NCBI GenBank assembly: GCA_900546495.1
Contig: URDN01000029.1
Coordinates: 1-32,560 of the forward strand
Origin: an uncultured Lachnospiraceae bacterium
Lineage (GTDB): Bacteria > Bacillota > Clostridia > Lachnospirales > Lachnospiraceae
Length of the DNA: 32,560 nucleotides
Direction of reading: 5' to 3'
The position numbers and the translations under genes are program-made. The first letter of the stretch is position 1. Each line of letters starts with the position of its first letter. The notes beneath the pieces were generated by a model that was not told where the DNA came from, did not search any database, and saw only the letters and a list, made by a program, of their open reading frames with translations. This document shows positions 7,710-15,283 of this stretch, piece after piece.

Positions 7710-8014
7710 TATATGAAGTAGAAGTATCCGAACAGGCTGACAGTGATTTGAGAGGAATTTTTGAATATATTGCTTTTGAACGCAGAATAAGCATTCCCCC
7801 GCTTCAAGTGCGTAGAGCACTAGGCGGTGGGTAAGGGGATGTTTATGTCAGTGGGAGTTAAAAGCTCCCACTGACAGGTCGCAAAGCGACTGCGTTCATG
7901 AGCAAGTAGCGAAAGCGGATTGCGAATGTCCGCTTTACTTACAATCGCCGGAAAAATGCAAGCGGACAACTTGACCGTCTGGAAGAACAGATATTAACAG
8001 TCTTTCATTTATGA
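7706..8014 (+). pseudogene. ParE/RelE-family toxin gene, split by repeat R1 and frameshifted
   Basis: An ATG at 7706 (upstream AAGGAT) opens 25 codons reading MIYEVEVSEQADSDLRGIFE then YIAFE, the N-terminus of a ParE/RelE-type toxin. Repeat R1 starts directly after that GAA codon. Behind R1 the gene resumes at 7939 with TTACAATCGCCGGAA (LQSPE), then NASGQLDRLEEQIL in the next frame because of one extra A in the run near 7953. The family reads FE-LQSPENASGQLDRLE, so removing 7781-7938 restores the join exactly. The last part (after EEQIL) is also lost, and the frame stops at 8012-8014. The toxin is certainly not functional. Confidence 0.8.
7781..7938 (+). repeat. Repeat R1, copy A (158 bp, IS200/IS605-like non-autonomous element)
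   Basis: The ends are fixed by comparison with copies at 18844 and 32508 and by the interrupted toxin gene: it starts CGCAGAATAAGC and ends CCGCTTTAC. It contains nested hairpins. ATAAGCAT..ATGTTTAT encloses CCGCTT/AGGCGG and AGTGC/GCACT. A perfect 11-bp stem GTCAGTGGGAG/CTCCCACTGAC follows, then GTCGC/GCGAC and a terminal stem AAAGCGGA/TCCGCTTT. The base just before is TTGAA, as in copy B, and there is no target-site duplication. These are properties of IS200/IS605-type insertion. No transposase or TnpB gene is present, so it must be mobilised in trans or be fossil. Confidence 0.8.
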
Positions 8015-8028
8015 TCGACTGTTTTTTT
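7996..8028 (+). terminator. Intrinsic terminator
   Basis: AACAGTC (7996-8002) pairs with GACTGTT (8017-8023), followed by five T. It overlaps the end of the toxin remnant and insulates clpB. Confidence 0.75.
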
Positions 8029-8110
8029 CATACTTAAAAAGTGATGATTATAAGTAAGAAAAAGTGTTGCACCCCCTGTAAAATCAAGGTTTGCAAAAAA
8101 TCTCAAAAAA

Positions 8111-8153
8111 TTAGCACTCACCTATTGACGTGGCTAATAGCATGTGGTATAAC
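8111..8153 (+). promoter_or_regulatory. clpB promoter with a decayed CIRCE-like operator
   Basis: TTGACG (8125-8130), a 17-nt spacer, TATAAC (8148-8153). Just upstream, TTAGCACTC at 8111-8119 equals the left arm of CIRCE, the HrcA operator. Nine bases later only a damaged right arm (..GGCTAA, 8132-8137) is found. HrcA control is possible through this half-site but uncertain. No CtsR site was recognised. The rest of 8029-8237 has no gene. Confidence 0.6.
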
Positions 8154-8237
8154 ATATTTAGCGCAGGAAAAGCGTTATACAACAAGTAGAACATAATGAA
8201 TAAGAAAAGTAGAAACACCCGGAAAGGAGGGGGTTTT

Positions 8238-10820
8238 ATGAATATCCAGAAATTTACACAGAAATCAATGCAGGCAATCCAGGATTGCGAGAAATTAGCT
8301 TATGAATATGGTAATCAGGAAATAGAGCAGGAACATCTGCTGGTAGCTCTGATGCGACAGGAAGACGGTCTGATCCCGATGCTGATTGAAAAAATGGAAA
8401 TCAATAAGCAGCATTTCATGAACAATGCGGAAGATCATCTGGCAAAGAGGGTCAAAGTTTCCGGTGGACAGGTTTATGTCGGTCAGCAGTTGAATAAAGT
8501 GCTGATCAGTGCTGAGGACGAGGCAAAACAGATGGGGGATGAGTATGTATCCGTTGAGCATCTGTTTTTGAGTATGATCCGTTATCCGAACCCGGCGATC
8601 AAAGAGATTTTCCGTGAGTATGGAATCACAAGAGACAGATTCCTCCAGGTATTATCCACCGTCCGTGGCAACCAGAGAGTTGTAAGTGACAATCCGGAAG
8701 CTACTTATGATACATTGGAAAAATATGGTTACGACATGGTAGAGCGTGCAAGAGATCAGAAACTGGATCCGGTTATCGGCCGTGACAGCGAGATCCGAAA
8801 CGTTGTCCGTATCCTTTCCAGAAAGACGAAAAATAACCCGGTTCTGATTGGTGAACCTGGTGTTGGTAAAACAGCTGTTGTCGAGGGACTGGCACAGCGT
8901 ATCGTTCGCGGTGATGTACCGGAAGGACTGAAAGACAAGAAATTATTTGCCCTTGATATGGGTGCACTGGTTGCAGGTGCAAAATACAGAGGCGAATTTG
9001 AGGAACGTCTGAAAGCAGTTCTGGACGAGGTAAAGAAGAGTGAGGGCAAAATCATCCTCTTTATCGATGAGCTGCATACTATCGTTGGCGCAGGAAAAAC
9101 AGACGGAGCCATGGATGCCGGTAATATGCTAAAACCAATGCTGGCAAGAGGTGAATTGCATTGTATCGGTGCTACCACACTGGATGAGTACCGTGAATAT
9201 ATCGAAAAAGATGCCGCACTGGAGCGTCGTTTCCAGCCGGTTATGGTAGATGAACCGACAGTGGAAGATACTATTTCCATCCTGCGTGGCCTGAAAGAGC
9301 GCTACGAAGTATTCCATGGTGTAAAAATTACAGATGGCGCTTTGGTTTCCGCAGCAGTGCTGTCCAACCGTTACATTTCCGACCGTTTCCTGCCGGATAA
9401 AGCCATCGATCTTGTGGACGAGGCATGTGCACTGATCAAGACAGAGCTGGATTCCATGCCGACAGAACTGGATGAACTGAACCGTAAAGTAATGCAGCTG
9501 GAAATCGAGGAAACCGCCCTGAAGAAAGAGGAAGACAATCTGAGTAAAGAGCGTCTGGAGAATCTTCAGAAAGAGCTGGCAGAACTGCGCAGTGAGTTTC
9601 AGACGAAGAAAGCTCAGTGGGATAATGAGAAGAAAGCCGTTGAGCGTGTACAGAAATTACGTGAGGAACTGGAAAGCCTGAACAAAGAAATACAGACCGC
9701 ACAGCAGAACTATGATCTGGAAAAGGCAGCAGAACTCCAGTATGGCAAGAAACCACAGCTTGAAAAAGAACTGGCTCACGAAGAAGAAATCGTGAAAAAT
9801 AAAGATATGTCACTGGTGCATGAGAGTGTCAGCGAGGATGAGATTGCAAGAATCATTTCCCGCTGGACCGGAATCCCGGTTGCAAAACTGACTGAGAGTG
9901 AACGTAACAAAACCTTACATCTGGACGAAGAACTGCACAAACGTGTCATTGGACAGGATGAAGGTGTTACAAAAGTTACAGAAGCGATCATCCGTTCCAA
10001 AGCCGGAATCAAAGATCCAAGCAAGCCGATCGGTTCCTTCCTCTTCCTTGGACCTACCGGTGTCGGTAAAACCGAGCTGGCAAAAGCATTAGCTGCAAGC
10101 CTGTTTGATGATGAATCCAATATGGTGCGGCTTGATATGAGTGAATACATGGAGAAATACTCTGTATCCAGACTGATCGGAGCACCTCCAGGATATGTTG
10201 GATACGATGAAGGTGGTCAGCTGACCGAAGCTGTTCGTAGAAAACCATATTCTGTCGTTCTGTTTGATGAGGTGGAAAAGGCACATCCGGATGTCTTTAA
10301 CGTATTGTTACAGGTTCTGGATGACGGTCGTATTACGGATTCCCAGGGTCGTACCGTAGATTTTAAAAATACCATCATCATTATGACCTCCAACCTTGGA
10401 TCTGCGCATCTGCTGGAAGGTATCGACGAAAACGGTGATATCAATCCGGAAGCAGAAGAACTGGTTATGAACGAGCTGCGTGGCAACTTCAGACCGGAGT
10501 TCTTAAATCGTCTGGATGAGATTATCATGTTTAAGCCACTGACCAAGGATAACATCGGAAATATCATTCATCTGTTGATGAATCAGTTGAACAAACGTCT
10601 GGAAGACCGTGAGATTTCCGTAGAACTCACACCGGCAGCAGAGAGCTTTATCGTAGAGCATGGTTATGATCCGATTTATGGTGCAAGACCGCTGAAACGA
10701 TTTCTGCAGAAACATGTAGAGACATTATCTGCAAAACTGATTCTTGCCGATGAAGTACATGCAAATGATGTGATCCTCATCGATGTGGATGGAGATCATC
10801 TGACGGCAAGGGTAAAATAA
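8238..10820 (+). CDS. clpB: ClpB disaggregase (AAA+ chaperone)
   Basis: The protein has 860 aa from the ATG at 8238, chosen because AAAGGAGGGGG lies just upstream and MNIQKFTQKS matches the family start. The upstream ATG at 8196 has no such site. Domains are a Clp N domain (1-145), the first AAA+ domain (Walker A GEPGVGKT at 205-212, then a FIDELHT Walker B), the coiled-coil M domain (about 410-530) and the second AAA+ domain (Walker A GPTGVGKT at 605-612, then VLFDEVEKAH), ending in a C-terminal small domain. With DnaK and a J protein it extracts polypeptides from aggregates in the cytosol. The M domain separates it from ClpC and ClpA, and no ClpP-binding loop is expected. It is monocistronic with its own promoter and terminator. 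The dnaJ-like gene 4 kb away may be its partner. Confidence 0.97.
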   Translation: MNIQKFTQKSMQAIQDCEKLAYEYGNQEIEQEHLLVALMRQEDGLIPMLIEKMEINKQHFMNNAEDHLAKRVKVSGGQVYVGQQLNKVLISAEDEAKQMGDEYVSVEHLFLSMIRYPNPAIKEIFREYGITRDRFLQVLSTVRGNQRVVSDNPEATYDTLEKYGYDMVERARDQKLDPVIGRDSEIRNVVRILSRKTKNNPVLIGEPGVGKTAVVEGLAQRIVRGDVPEGLKDKKLFALDMGALVAGAKYRGEFEERLKAVLDEVKKSEGKIILFIDELHTIVGAGKTDGAMDAGNMLKPMLARGELHCIGATTLDEYREYIEKDAALERRFQPVMVDEPTVEDTISILRGLKERYEVFHGVKITDGALVSAAVLSNRYISDRFLPDKAIDLVDEACALIKTELDSMPTELDELNRKVMQLEIEETALKKEEDNLSKERLENLQKELAELRSEFQTKKAQWDNEKKAVERVQKLREELESLNKEIQTAQQNYDLEKAAELQYGKKPQLEKELAHEEEIVKNKDMSLVHESVSEDEIARIISRWTGIPVAKLTESERNKTLHLDEELHKRVIGQDEGVTKVTEAIIRSKAGIKDPSKPIGSFLFLGPTGVGKTELAKALAASLFDDESNMVRLDMSEYMEKYSVSRLIGAPPGYVGYDEGGQLTEAVRRKPYSVVLFDEVEKAHPDVFNVLLQVLDDGRITDSQGRTVDFKNTIIIMTSNLGSAHLLEGIDENGDINPEAEELVMNELRGNFRPEFLNRLDEIIMFKPLTKDNIGNIIHLLMNQLNKRLEDREISVELTPAAESFIVEHGYDPIYGARPLKRFLQKHVETLSAKLILADEVHANDVILIDVDGDHLTARVK

Positions 10821-10901
10821 TATAAGGATTATGGGAGTGCAAAGCACGGAGCAATCCGCGTAATCAAGATTTGGGTGTTTTGACACCTAGATCAGATATA
10901 G

Positions 10902-10950
10902 AAAAAAGAGACTTCGCTTAGCTGGAATGGTCGGGCGAGTCTCTTTTTTT
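10902..10950 (+). terminator. Intrinsic terminator after clpB
   Basis: AAAAAAGAGACT..CGC pairs with GCG-AGTCTCTTTTTTT, with a one-base bulge. It lies about 80 nt past the clpB stop. Confidence 0.85.
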
Positions 10951-10963
10951 CAGATTTACTATT

Positions 10964-11167
10964 TTGGGGCTAAGCTGTATTCTTTTCCGTGGCTGTATCA
11001 TCCCGTCTGAAGTTGCACAGGCAGTAAAAATAGGACTTAAGGTTGTGAAATTCTTTCCGGCAGGAGGTATTTCCATGATCAAAGCAATGGCAGCACCTTA
11101 TGTAGGTATTAAATTTATGCCTATCGGTGGAATTAATGCAAAAAATCTGGAAAAAATGAACTCATAA
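10964..11167 (+). pseudogene. Fragment of KDPG/KHG aldolase
   Basis: About 55 codons match the active-site region of 2-dehydro-3-deoxy-phosphogluconate aldolase: GCIIPSEVAQAVKIGLKVVK, FFPAGGISMIKAMAAPY (which contains the Schiff-base Lys of the VVKFFPA motif) and IKFMPIGGINAKNLEK. The N-terminal two thirds and the C-terminus are missing, and the start lies almost in the clpB terminator. It is a relic with no expected function. Confidence 0.8.
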
Positions 11168-11252
11168 AAATGTTTGAACCAGGATAGTATAATCTTTTGC
11201 TATTATCCAAAATGCGAAAGATATCCTATATATCATAATTCCTCATGAATAT

Positions 11253-11289
11253 GAAAGAGCCCCGATTTGGTTAGGATCGGGGCTCTTTC
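11253..11289. terminator. Strong hairpin between the aldolase relic and arcC
   Basis: A perfect 14-bp stem (GAAAGAGCCCCGAT / ATCGGGGCTCTTTC) with a 9-nt loop. The pyrimidine run on the + side (CTCTTTCTTCC) is only moderately T-rich. It may end transcription from either side, including the leftward arcC operon, whose last stop is at 11426. Confidence 0.65.
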
Positions 11290-11292
11290 TTC

Positions 11293-11343
11293 CTTCAGAA
11301 CCAATTCGCGATATCAGCTTAGTCGATTGCCTTGGCTCTGAAG
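11293..11343. repeat. Repeat R2, short copy
   Basis: A 51-bp unit bounded by CTTCAGAACCAA (11293-11304) and TTGGCTCTGAAG (11332-11343), which are inverted with one mismatch. The inner flanks (TTCGC on the left, GATTGCC on the right) match the flanks of other R2 copies. It looks like an internally deleted version of the 144-bp copy at 12408. The remaining 11344-11425 is AT-rich and shows no gene. Confidence 0.55.
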
Positions 11344-11425
11344 TGCTTTGTATATTGTAAAAATAGAGGGAAAATGTTAAAAAAGTTTTATCGAATAATC
11401 AATCAAATAACAAACTGAAAATTTT

Positions 11426-12370
11426 TTACTTCTTGATTATACGTGTTCCTGTAGTACCATTGACACCGTCTTTTGCTTTCTGTAAAAGGGTGATGAGGGC
11501 GGTACGTCCCTTGCCGGATTCGGCGAATTCTACAGCTGCCTGTACTTTCGGAAGCATGGAACCAGGAGCAAAATGTCCTTCTTCCATGTACTGTTTTGCA
11601 TCTTCGACAGAAATGTCATCGAGCCATGTCTCTTCCGGAGTACCGAAGCGGAGTGCTACTTTCTCAACTGCAGTCAGAATGATCAGGAAATCTGCATTTA
11701 ACTGCTGTGCAAGGAGACAGCTTGCGAAATCTTTGTCGATAACTGCTCCAACACCCTTTAAGTGATTTCCCTGACGGATCACAGGGATACCGCCGCCACC
11801 GCTGGCGATGACGACTTCGCCTGCGTTTAAGAGATCTTTGACTGTGTCGATTTCAATAATTTCTGCCGGTTTCGGAGAAGCAACGACACGGCGATAACCG
11901 CGCCCTGCATCTTCCGTTACCTGAATACCGCTGCTGGCTACAGCTGCATCAGCTTCTTCTTTGGTCATAAACTGACCGATTGGTTTGGTTGGATGCTCGA
12001 ATGCAGGATCATTTTCGTCCACACGAACCTGTGTGATCACAGTGGCAACATTTTTCTTGATGCCGCGGTTTAATAATTCCTCTTTTAATGCATTCTGAAG
12101 ATCATAACCAATATATGCCTGACTCATGGCAACACAGACGGAGAGAGGTGTGATTGCCGGATGAGAAGGTTCTGTTTTGGAATATGCTGCCATTGCATTG
12201 TTGATCATTCCGACCTGTGGACCGTTACCGTGAGAGATGATGACTTCATTTCCCGCTTCGATCAGATCGGCGATTGCCTTGGAAGTTTCCTGAACAGCCA
12301 GATACTGTTCAGGAAGATTCTTTCCGAGGGCATTACCGCCAAGTGCAATGACGATACGTTTTTTACCCAT
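11426..12370 (-). CDS. arcC: Carbamate kinase
   Basis: This 314-aa protein has the usual length. It starts IVIALGGNALG (GGNA at 11-14), has SHGNGPQVG (46-54) and the late VIASGGGGIPV motif of amino-acid-kinase-fold carbamate kinases. It transfers phosphate from carbamoyl phosphate to ADP, giving ATP, CO2 and NH3. It is last in the leftward operon, 181 nt behind ygeW, whose carbamoyltransferase should supply the carbamoyl phosphate. No arginine deiminase is nearby, which argues for a role in purine/ureido breakdown rather than arginine fermentation. GGGGGT precedes the ATG. Confidence 0.95.
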   Translation of the reverse strand: MGKKRIVIALGGNALGKNLPEQYLAVQETSKAIADLIEAGNEVIISHGNGPQVGMINNAMAAYSKTEPSHPAITPLSVCVAMSQAYIGYDLQNALKEELLNRGIKKNVATVITQVRVDENDPAFEHPTKPIGQFMTKEEADAAVASSGIQVTEDAGRGYRRVVASPKPAEIIEIDTVKDLLNAGEVVIASGGGGIPVIRQGNHLKGVGAVIDKDFASCLLAQQLNADFLIILTAVEKVALRFGTPEETWLDDISVEDAKQYMEEGHFAPGSMLPKVQAAVEFAESGKGRTALITLLQKAKDGVNGTTGTRIIKK

Positions 12371-12407
12371 GATTAGTTACCCCCATATGGATTAGTATAT
12401 TTTGGTG

Positions 12408-12551
12408 CATTTAGAGCCAATTTGCAAAATCACCTTTGCAAGGCTTTCCTTTTGCTCATCGTTGGCTTGTCGCCAAAGAGATTTTCATAAATAGGTTTAT
12501 TCATGCAAGCATGATTCACCTATTTATTGAAAATCGCCTTGGCTCTAAATG
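12408..12551. repeat. Repeat R2, 144-bp copy with 13-bp terminal inverted repeats
   Basis: CATTTAGAGCCAA (12408-12420) is the perfect inverse of TTGGCTCTAAATG (12539-12551). Inside is a long hairpin at 12480-12535: GATTTTCA+TAAATAGGT pairs with ACCTATTTA+TGAAAATC with one bulged T, capped by CATGC-AA-GCATG. The right end touches the ygeW stop codon. The unit fills most of the 181-bp ygeW-arcC gap, so it is transcribed with the operon and could set the ratio of the two genes. It contains no coding potential. Confidence 0.65.
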
Positions 12552-13745
12552 CTATTCGAAGATTCGTTTTCCGGCACGCTCTTCTAATTTCTTTAAGATC
12601 TCCTGCGGATTCTCAAATTTGCTTAAGAAGATCATAGCAGCGATGATGTATGGTTTGTAGCTTGCTTCTTTGTAAAGCGGTGTACGGTAACGATCGAATA
12701 CGGAAGCCTCAACCTCGCCGTCTTTGCAGCTTACATCATTGATGTCTGCCGGCAGGCAGTGTAAGTATAATGCTTTGCCGTCTTTTGTTGTTTTCATTAA
12801 TTCTTCTGTACAGCACCAGTCTTTGTGCTCTGCATTCTGAGCAAGAAGCTCTTTCTCAAGTGCTTTGATTCCTTCTGTATCGCCTTCGCCGTAAAGGTTT
12901 GTACGTTTCTCCATAGCTGCGAACGGAGCCCAGCTCTTCGGATATACGATATCAGCATCTTTGAAAGCTTCAGCCATGCTGTTTACTTTTGTGAAGGAAC
13001 CGCCTGATTTCTCAGCGTTTGCTTTTGCAACTTCCTCAACTTCCGGCATTACATCGTATCCTTCCGGATGAGCAAGTACAACGTCCATACCGAAACGTGT
13101 CATCAGACCGATGATACCCTGCGGAACGGAGAGCGGTTTACCATAAGATGGGGAGTAAGCCCATGTCATGGCAACTTTTTTACCTTTTAAGTTCTCAACA
13201 CCGCCAAACTCATGGATCAGGTGAAGAGCATCAGCCATAGCCTGTGTCGGATGGTCGATATCACACTGAAGGTTTACAAGTGTCGGGCGCTGCTCTAAGA
13301 TACCGTCCTCGTTACCCTGTTTTACAGCGTCAGATACTTCATGCATGTAAGCATTACCTTTTCCAATGTACATATCGTCACGGATACCGATAACGTCAGC
13401 CATGAAGGAGATCATGTTAGCTGTCTCACGAACAGTCTCACCATGAGCTACCTGGGATTTACCCTCGTCCAGATCCTGAACTTCCAGACCAAGCAGGTTA
13501 CATGCGGAAGCGAAAGAGAAACGTGTTCTTGTGGAATTGTCACGGAATAAGGAAATTCCAAGACCGCTCTCGAATACTTTTGTGGAGATGTTGTTCTCAC
13601 GCATGAAACGAAGTGCATCAGCGATAGTGAAAACAGCCTCTAATTCGTCATCTGTTTTTTCCCATGTAAGGAAGAAATCGTTGTTGTACATTTCTTTGAA
13701 GTTTAAGCTGTTGAGTTTGTCGATGTAATCCTGTAATGTTTTCAT
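12552..13745 (-). CDS. ygeW: YgeW-type knotted carbamoyltransferase
   Basis: The protein has 397 aa and belongs to the aspartate/ornithine carbamoyltransferase superfamily. Carbamoyl-phosphate loop STRTR is at 71-75, HPTQ at 165-168 and HCLP at 329-332. The family belongs to the knotted branch and its natural substrate was long unassigned. In this setting it probably phosphorolyses a ureido group (for example on a ureido- or diureidopropionate) to carbamoyl phosphate, which ArcC then uses. The reaction is inference from neighbours. AAGGAG precedes the ATG. It lies 148 nt behind ygeY in the same leftward operon. Confidence 0.93.
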   Translation of the reverse strand: MKTLQDYIDKLNSLNFKEMYNNDFFLTWEKTDDELEAVFTIADALRFMRENNISTKVFESGLGISLFRDNSTRTRFSFASACNLLGLEVQDLDEGKSQVAHGETVRETANMISFMADVIGIRDDMYIGKGNAYMHEVSDAVKQGNEDGILEQRPTLVNLQCDIDHPTQAMADALHLIHEFGGVENLKGKKVAMTWAYSPSYGKPLSVPQGIIGLMTRFGMDVVLAHPEGYDVMPEVEEVAKANAEKSGGSFTKVNSMAEAFKDADIVYPKSWAPFAAMEKRTNLYGEGDTEGIKALEKELLAQNAEHKDWCCTEELMKTTKDGKALYLHCLPADINDVSCKDGEVEASVFDRYRTPLYKEASYKPYIIAAMIFLSKFENPQEILKKLEERAGKRIFE

Positions 13746-13818
13746 TTATGTATTCTCCTTATAATAAAATAGATTCGTTGAGATATATTAAAAAGGGTAT
13801 TCGCTTTCATGGAGGAAC

Positions 13819-13892
13819 CTTCTTGAAGCAAGTTCAAGAAGTATCCTTCGCGAGAGTGGCTTTATCAATTTCAGAGCCATTCGCAAATTGCC
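13819..13892. repeat. R2-like end sequence with adjacent hairpin in the ygeW-ygeY gap
   Basis: TTTCAGAGCCATTCGC at 13869-13884, continuing AAATTGCC, resembles the left end of the R2 copy at 12408. A 9-bp hairpin CTTCTTGAA (13819-13827) / TTCAAGAAG (13833-13841) lies beside it. The opposite R2 end was not found, so this is a partial or degenerate copy. The gap otherwise holds only the ygeW ribosome site. Confidence 0.4.
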
Positions 13893-13893
13893 T

Positions 13894-15204
13894 TTACGCC
13901 ATATAGTTGCCAGGTAATGCTGCGTATACAGCTGCACAGGTTACCAGATCCTGTTTCCATGTTTTTTCATTTGGAGCATGAGCCTGAGCCTCAGCGCCTG
14001 GTCCAAAACCGATACAAGGAATGTTGTTTCTGCCCATGATAGATACGCCGTTTGTGGAGAATGTCCATTTGTCTGTAAGTGGACGGGCCTGACGCATTTC
14101 AAGTGTCTCAGCAGCACCGATACGCTGATCTCCGTATAATGCTGTGTAAGCAGCCTCGAGAGATTTTGTTACTTTGTGATCTTTCGGAATTGCCCATGTC
14201 GGGAAGTAGCACTCAATCTCATATACACATCCTGTGTAAGAAGGACGATCGTAGTTGTACATGGATACTTTTACATCATCGCCGTATTTCTGTACGCTTG
14301 GAAGTGCACGGATCTCGTCTAAGCAGCTTTCCCATGTCTCACCGAATGTCATACGACGGTCAAGGGAGATTGCACAGGAGTCAGCAACTGCACAACGGCT
14401 TGGGGATGTATAGAAGATCTGAGATACAGTTACAGTACCGCGGCCAAGGAAACGAGCCTCTTCCCAGTCTTTGTTGTATTTCGGGTTGAGCATTTTTACA
14501 AGACCTTTGATCTCTGTCTCGTCAGCGTCATTGTTCTCATTTAAGGAACGGATGTCCTGAAGAATGTCAGCCATTTTGTAGATGGCATTATCTCCACGCT
14601 CCGGAGCGGAACCGTGGCAGGAGATACCTTTTACATCTACACGGATTTCCATACGTCCACGCTGTCCGCGGTAGATACCACCGTCTGTCGGCTCTGTGGA
14701 AACTACGAATTCCGGACGGATCTTATCTTCGTTGATGATGTACTGCCAGCACAGACCGTCACAGTCCTCTTCCTGAACAGTTCCGACTACCATGATCTTG
14801 CATCCTTCCGGAATCAGATCAAGGTCTTTCATGATCTTTGCACCGTATGTAGCGGAAACGATACCGCCGCACTGATCGGATACACCACGACCGCCGATCT
14901 CCTCATCGGTCTCGTATCCATCGTATGGATCAAAGTTCCAGTTTTCAATGTTTCCGATACCTACAGTATCGATATGTGCATCGTAAGCGATGATCTTGTC
15001 ACCGGTTCCCATGTAACCGATAACGTTACCCTGCGGATCGATAACAACTTCGTCGAAGTCAAGTTTTTTCATCTCGGCAGCGATTGTCTCGATATGAGCT
15101 TTTTCATCACAGCTCTCGCCCGGATTCTTTACGATAGCACGTAAGAATCTGGTCATGTCGTCTTTGTAGCTCTCAGCGGTTGCTTTGATTTTGTTGTAAT
15201 CCAT
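13894..15204 (-). CDS. ygeY: YgeY, M20-family metallohydrolase
   Basis: The protein has 436 aa with GGAGGT before the ATG. M20 (ArgE/DapE/CPG2) signatures are present: HID at 77-79 (first metal ligands and following Asp), SDQCGG with Asp110 bridging the metals, and EE at 145-146 (catalytic base and ligand). A dimerisation insert follows. YgeY proteins were once labelled selenium-metabolism hydrolase because of co-occurrence only. In this cluster the protein probably hydrolyses an amide or ureido bond on the way to 2,3-diaminopropionate. The exact substrate is unproven. It sits between ygeW and ygeX, 79 nt after ygeX. Confidence 0.92.
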   Translation of the reverse strand: MDYNKIKATAESYKDDMTRFLRAIVKNPGESCDEKAHIETIAAEMKKLDFDEVVIDPQGNVIGYMGTGDKIIAYDAHIDTVGIGNIENWNFDPYDGYETDEEIGGRGVSDQCGGIVSATYGAKIMKDLDLIPEGCKIMVVGTVQEEDCDGLCWQYIINEDKIRPEFVVSTEPTDGGIYRGQRGRMEIRVDVKGISCHGSAPERGDNAIYKMADILQDIRSLNENNDADETEIKGLVKMLNPKYNKDWEEARFLGRGTVTVSQIFYTSPSRCAVADSCAISLDRRMTFGETWESCLDEIRALPSVQKYGDDVKVSMYNYDRPSYTGCVYEIECYFPTWAIPKDHKVTKSLEAAYTALYGDQRIGAAETLEMRQARPLTDKWTFSTNGVSIMGRNNIPCIGFGPGAEAQAHAPNEKTWKQDLVTCAAVYAALPGNYMA

Positions 15205-15283
15205 AGTAGTAATACCTCCATACTATAACTTTGAAATAGATTGATTGGTTCATCTGATAATGATTCGAAAATAACGGATGAAA

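Noticed and set aside
8756..9280. 174-aa open frame antisense to clpB
   Set aside because: It is a shadow of clpB codon usage, with serine-rich low-information sequence and no ribosome site.
11253..11289. Attachment site or IS end
   Set aside because: The perfect GC-rich stem with short loop next to a gene end is adequately explained as a terminator-like hairpin.
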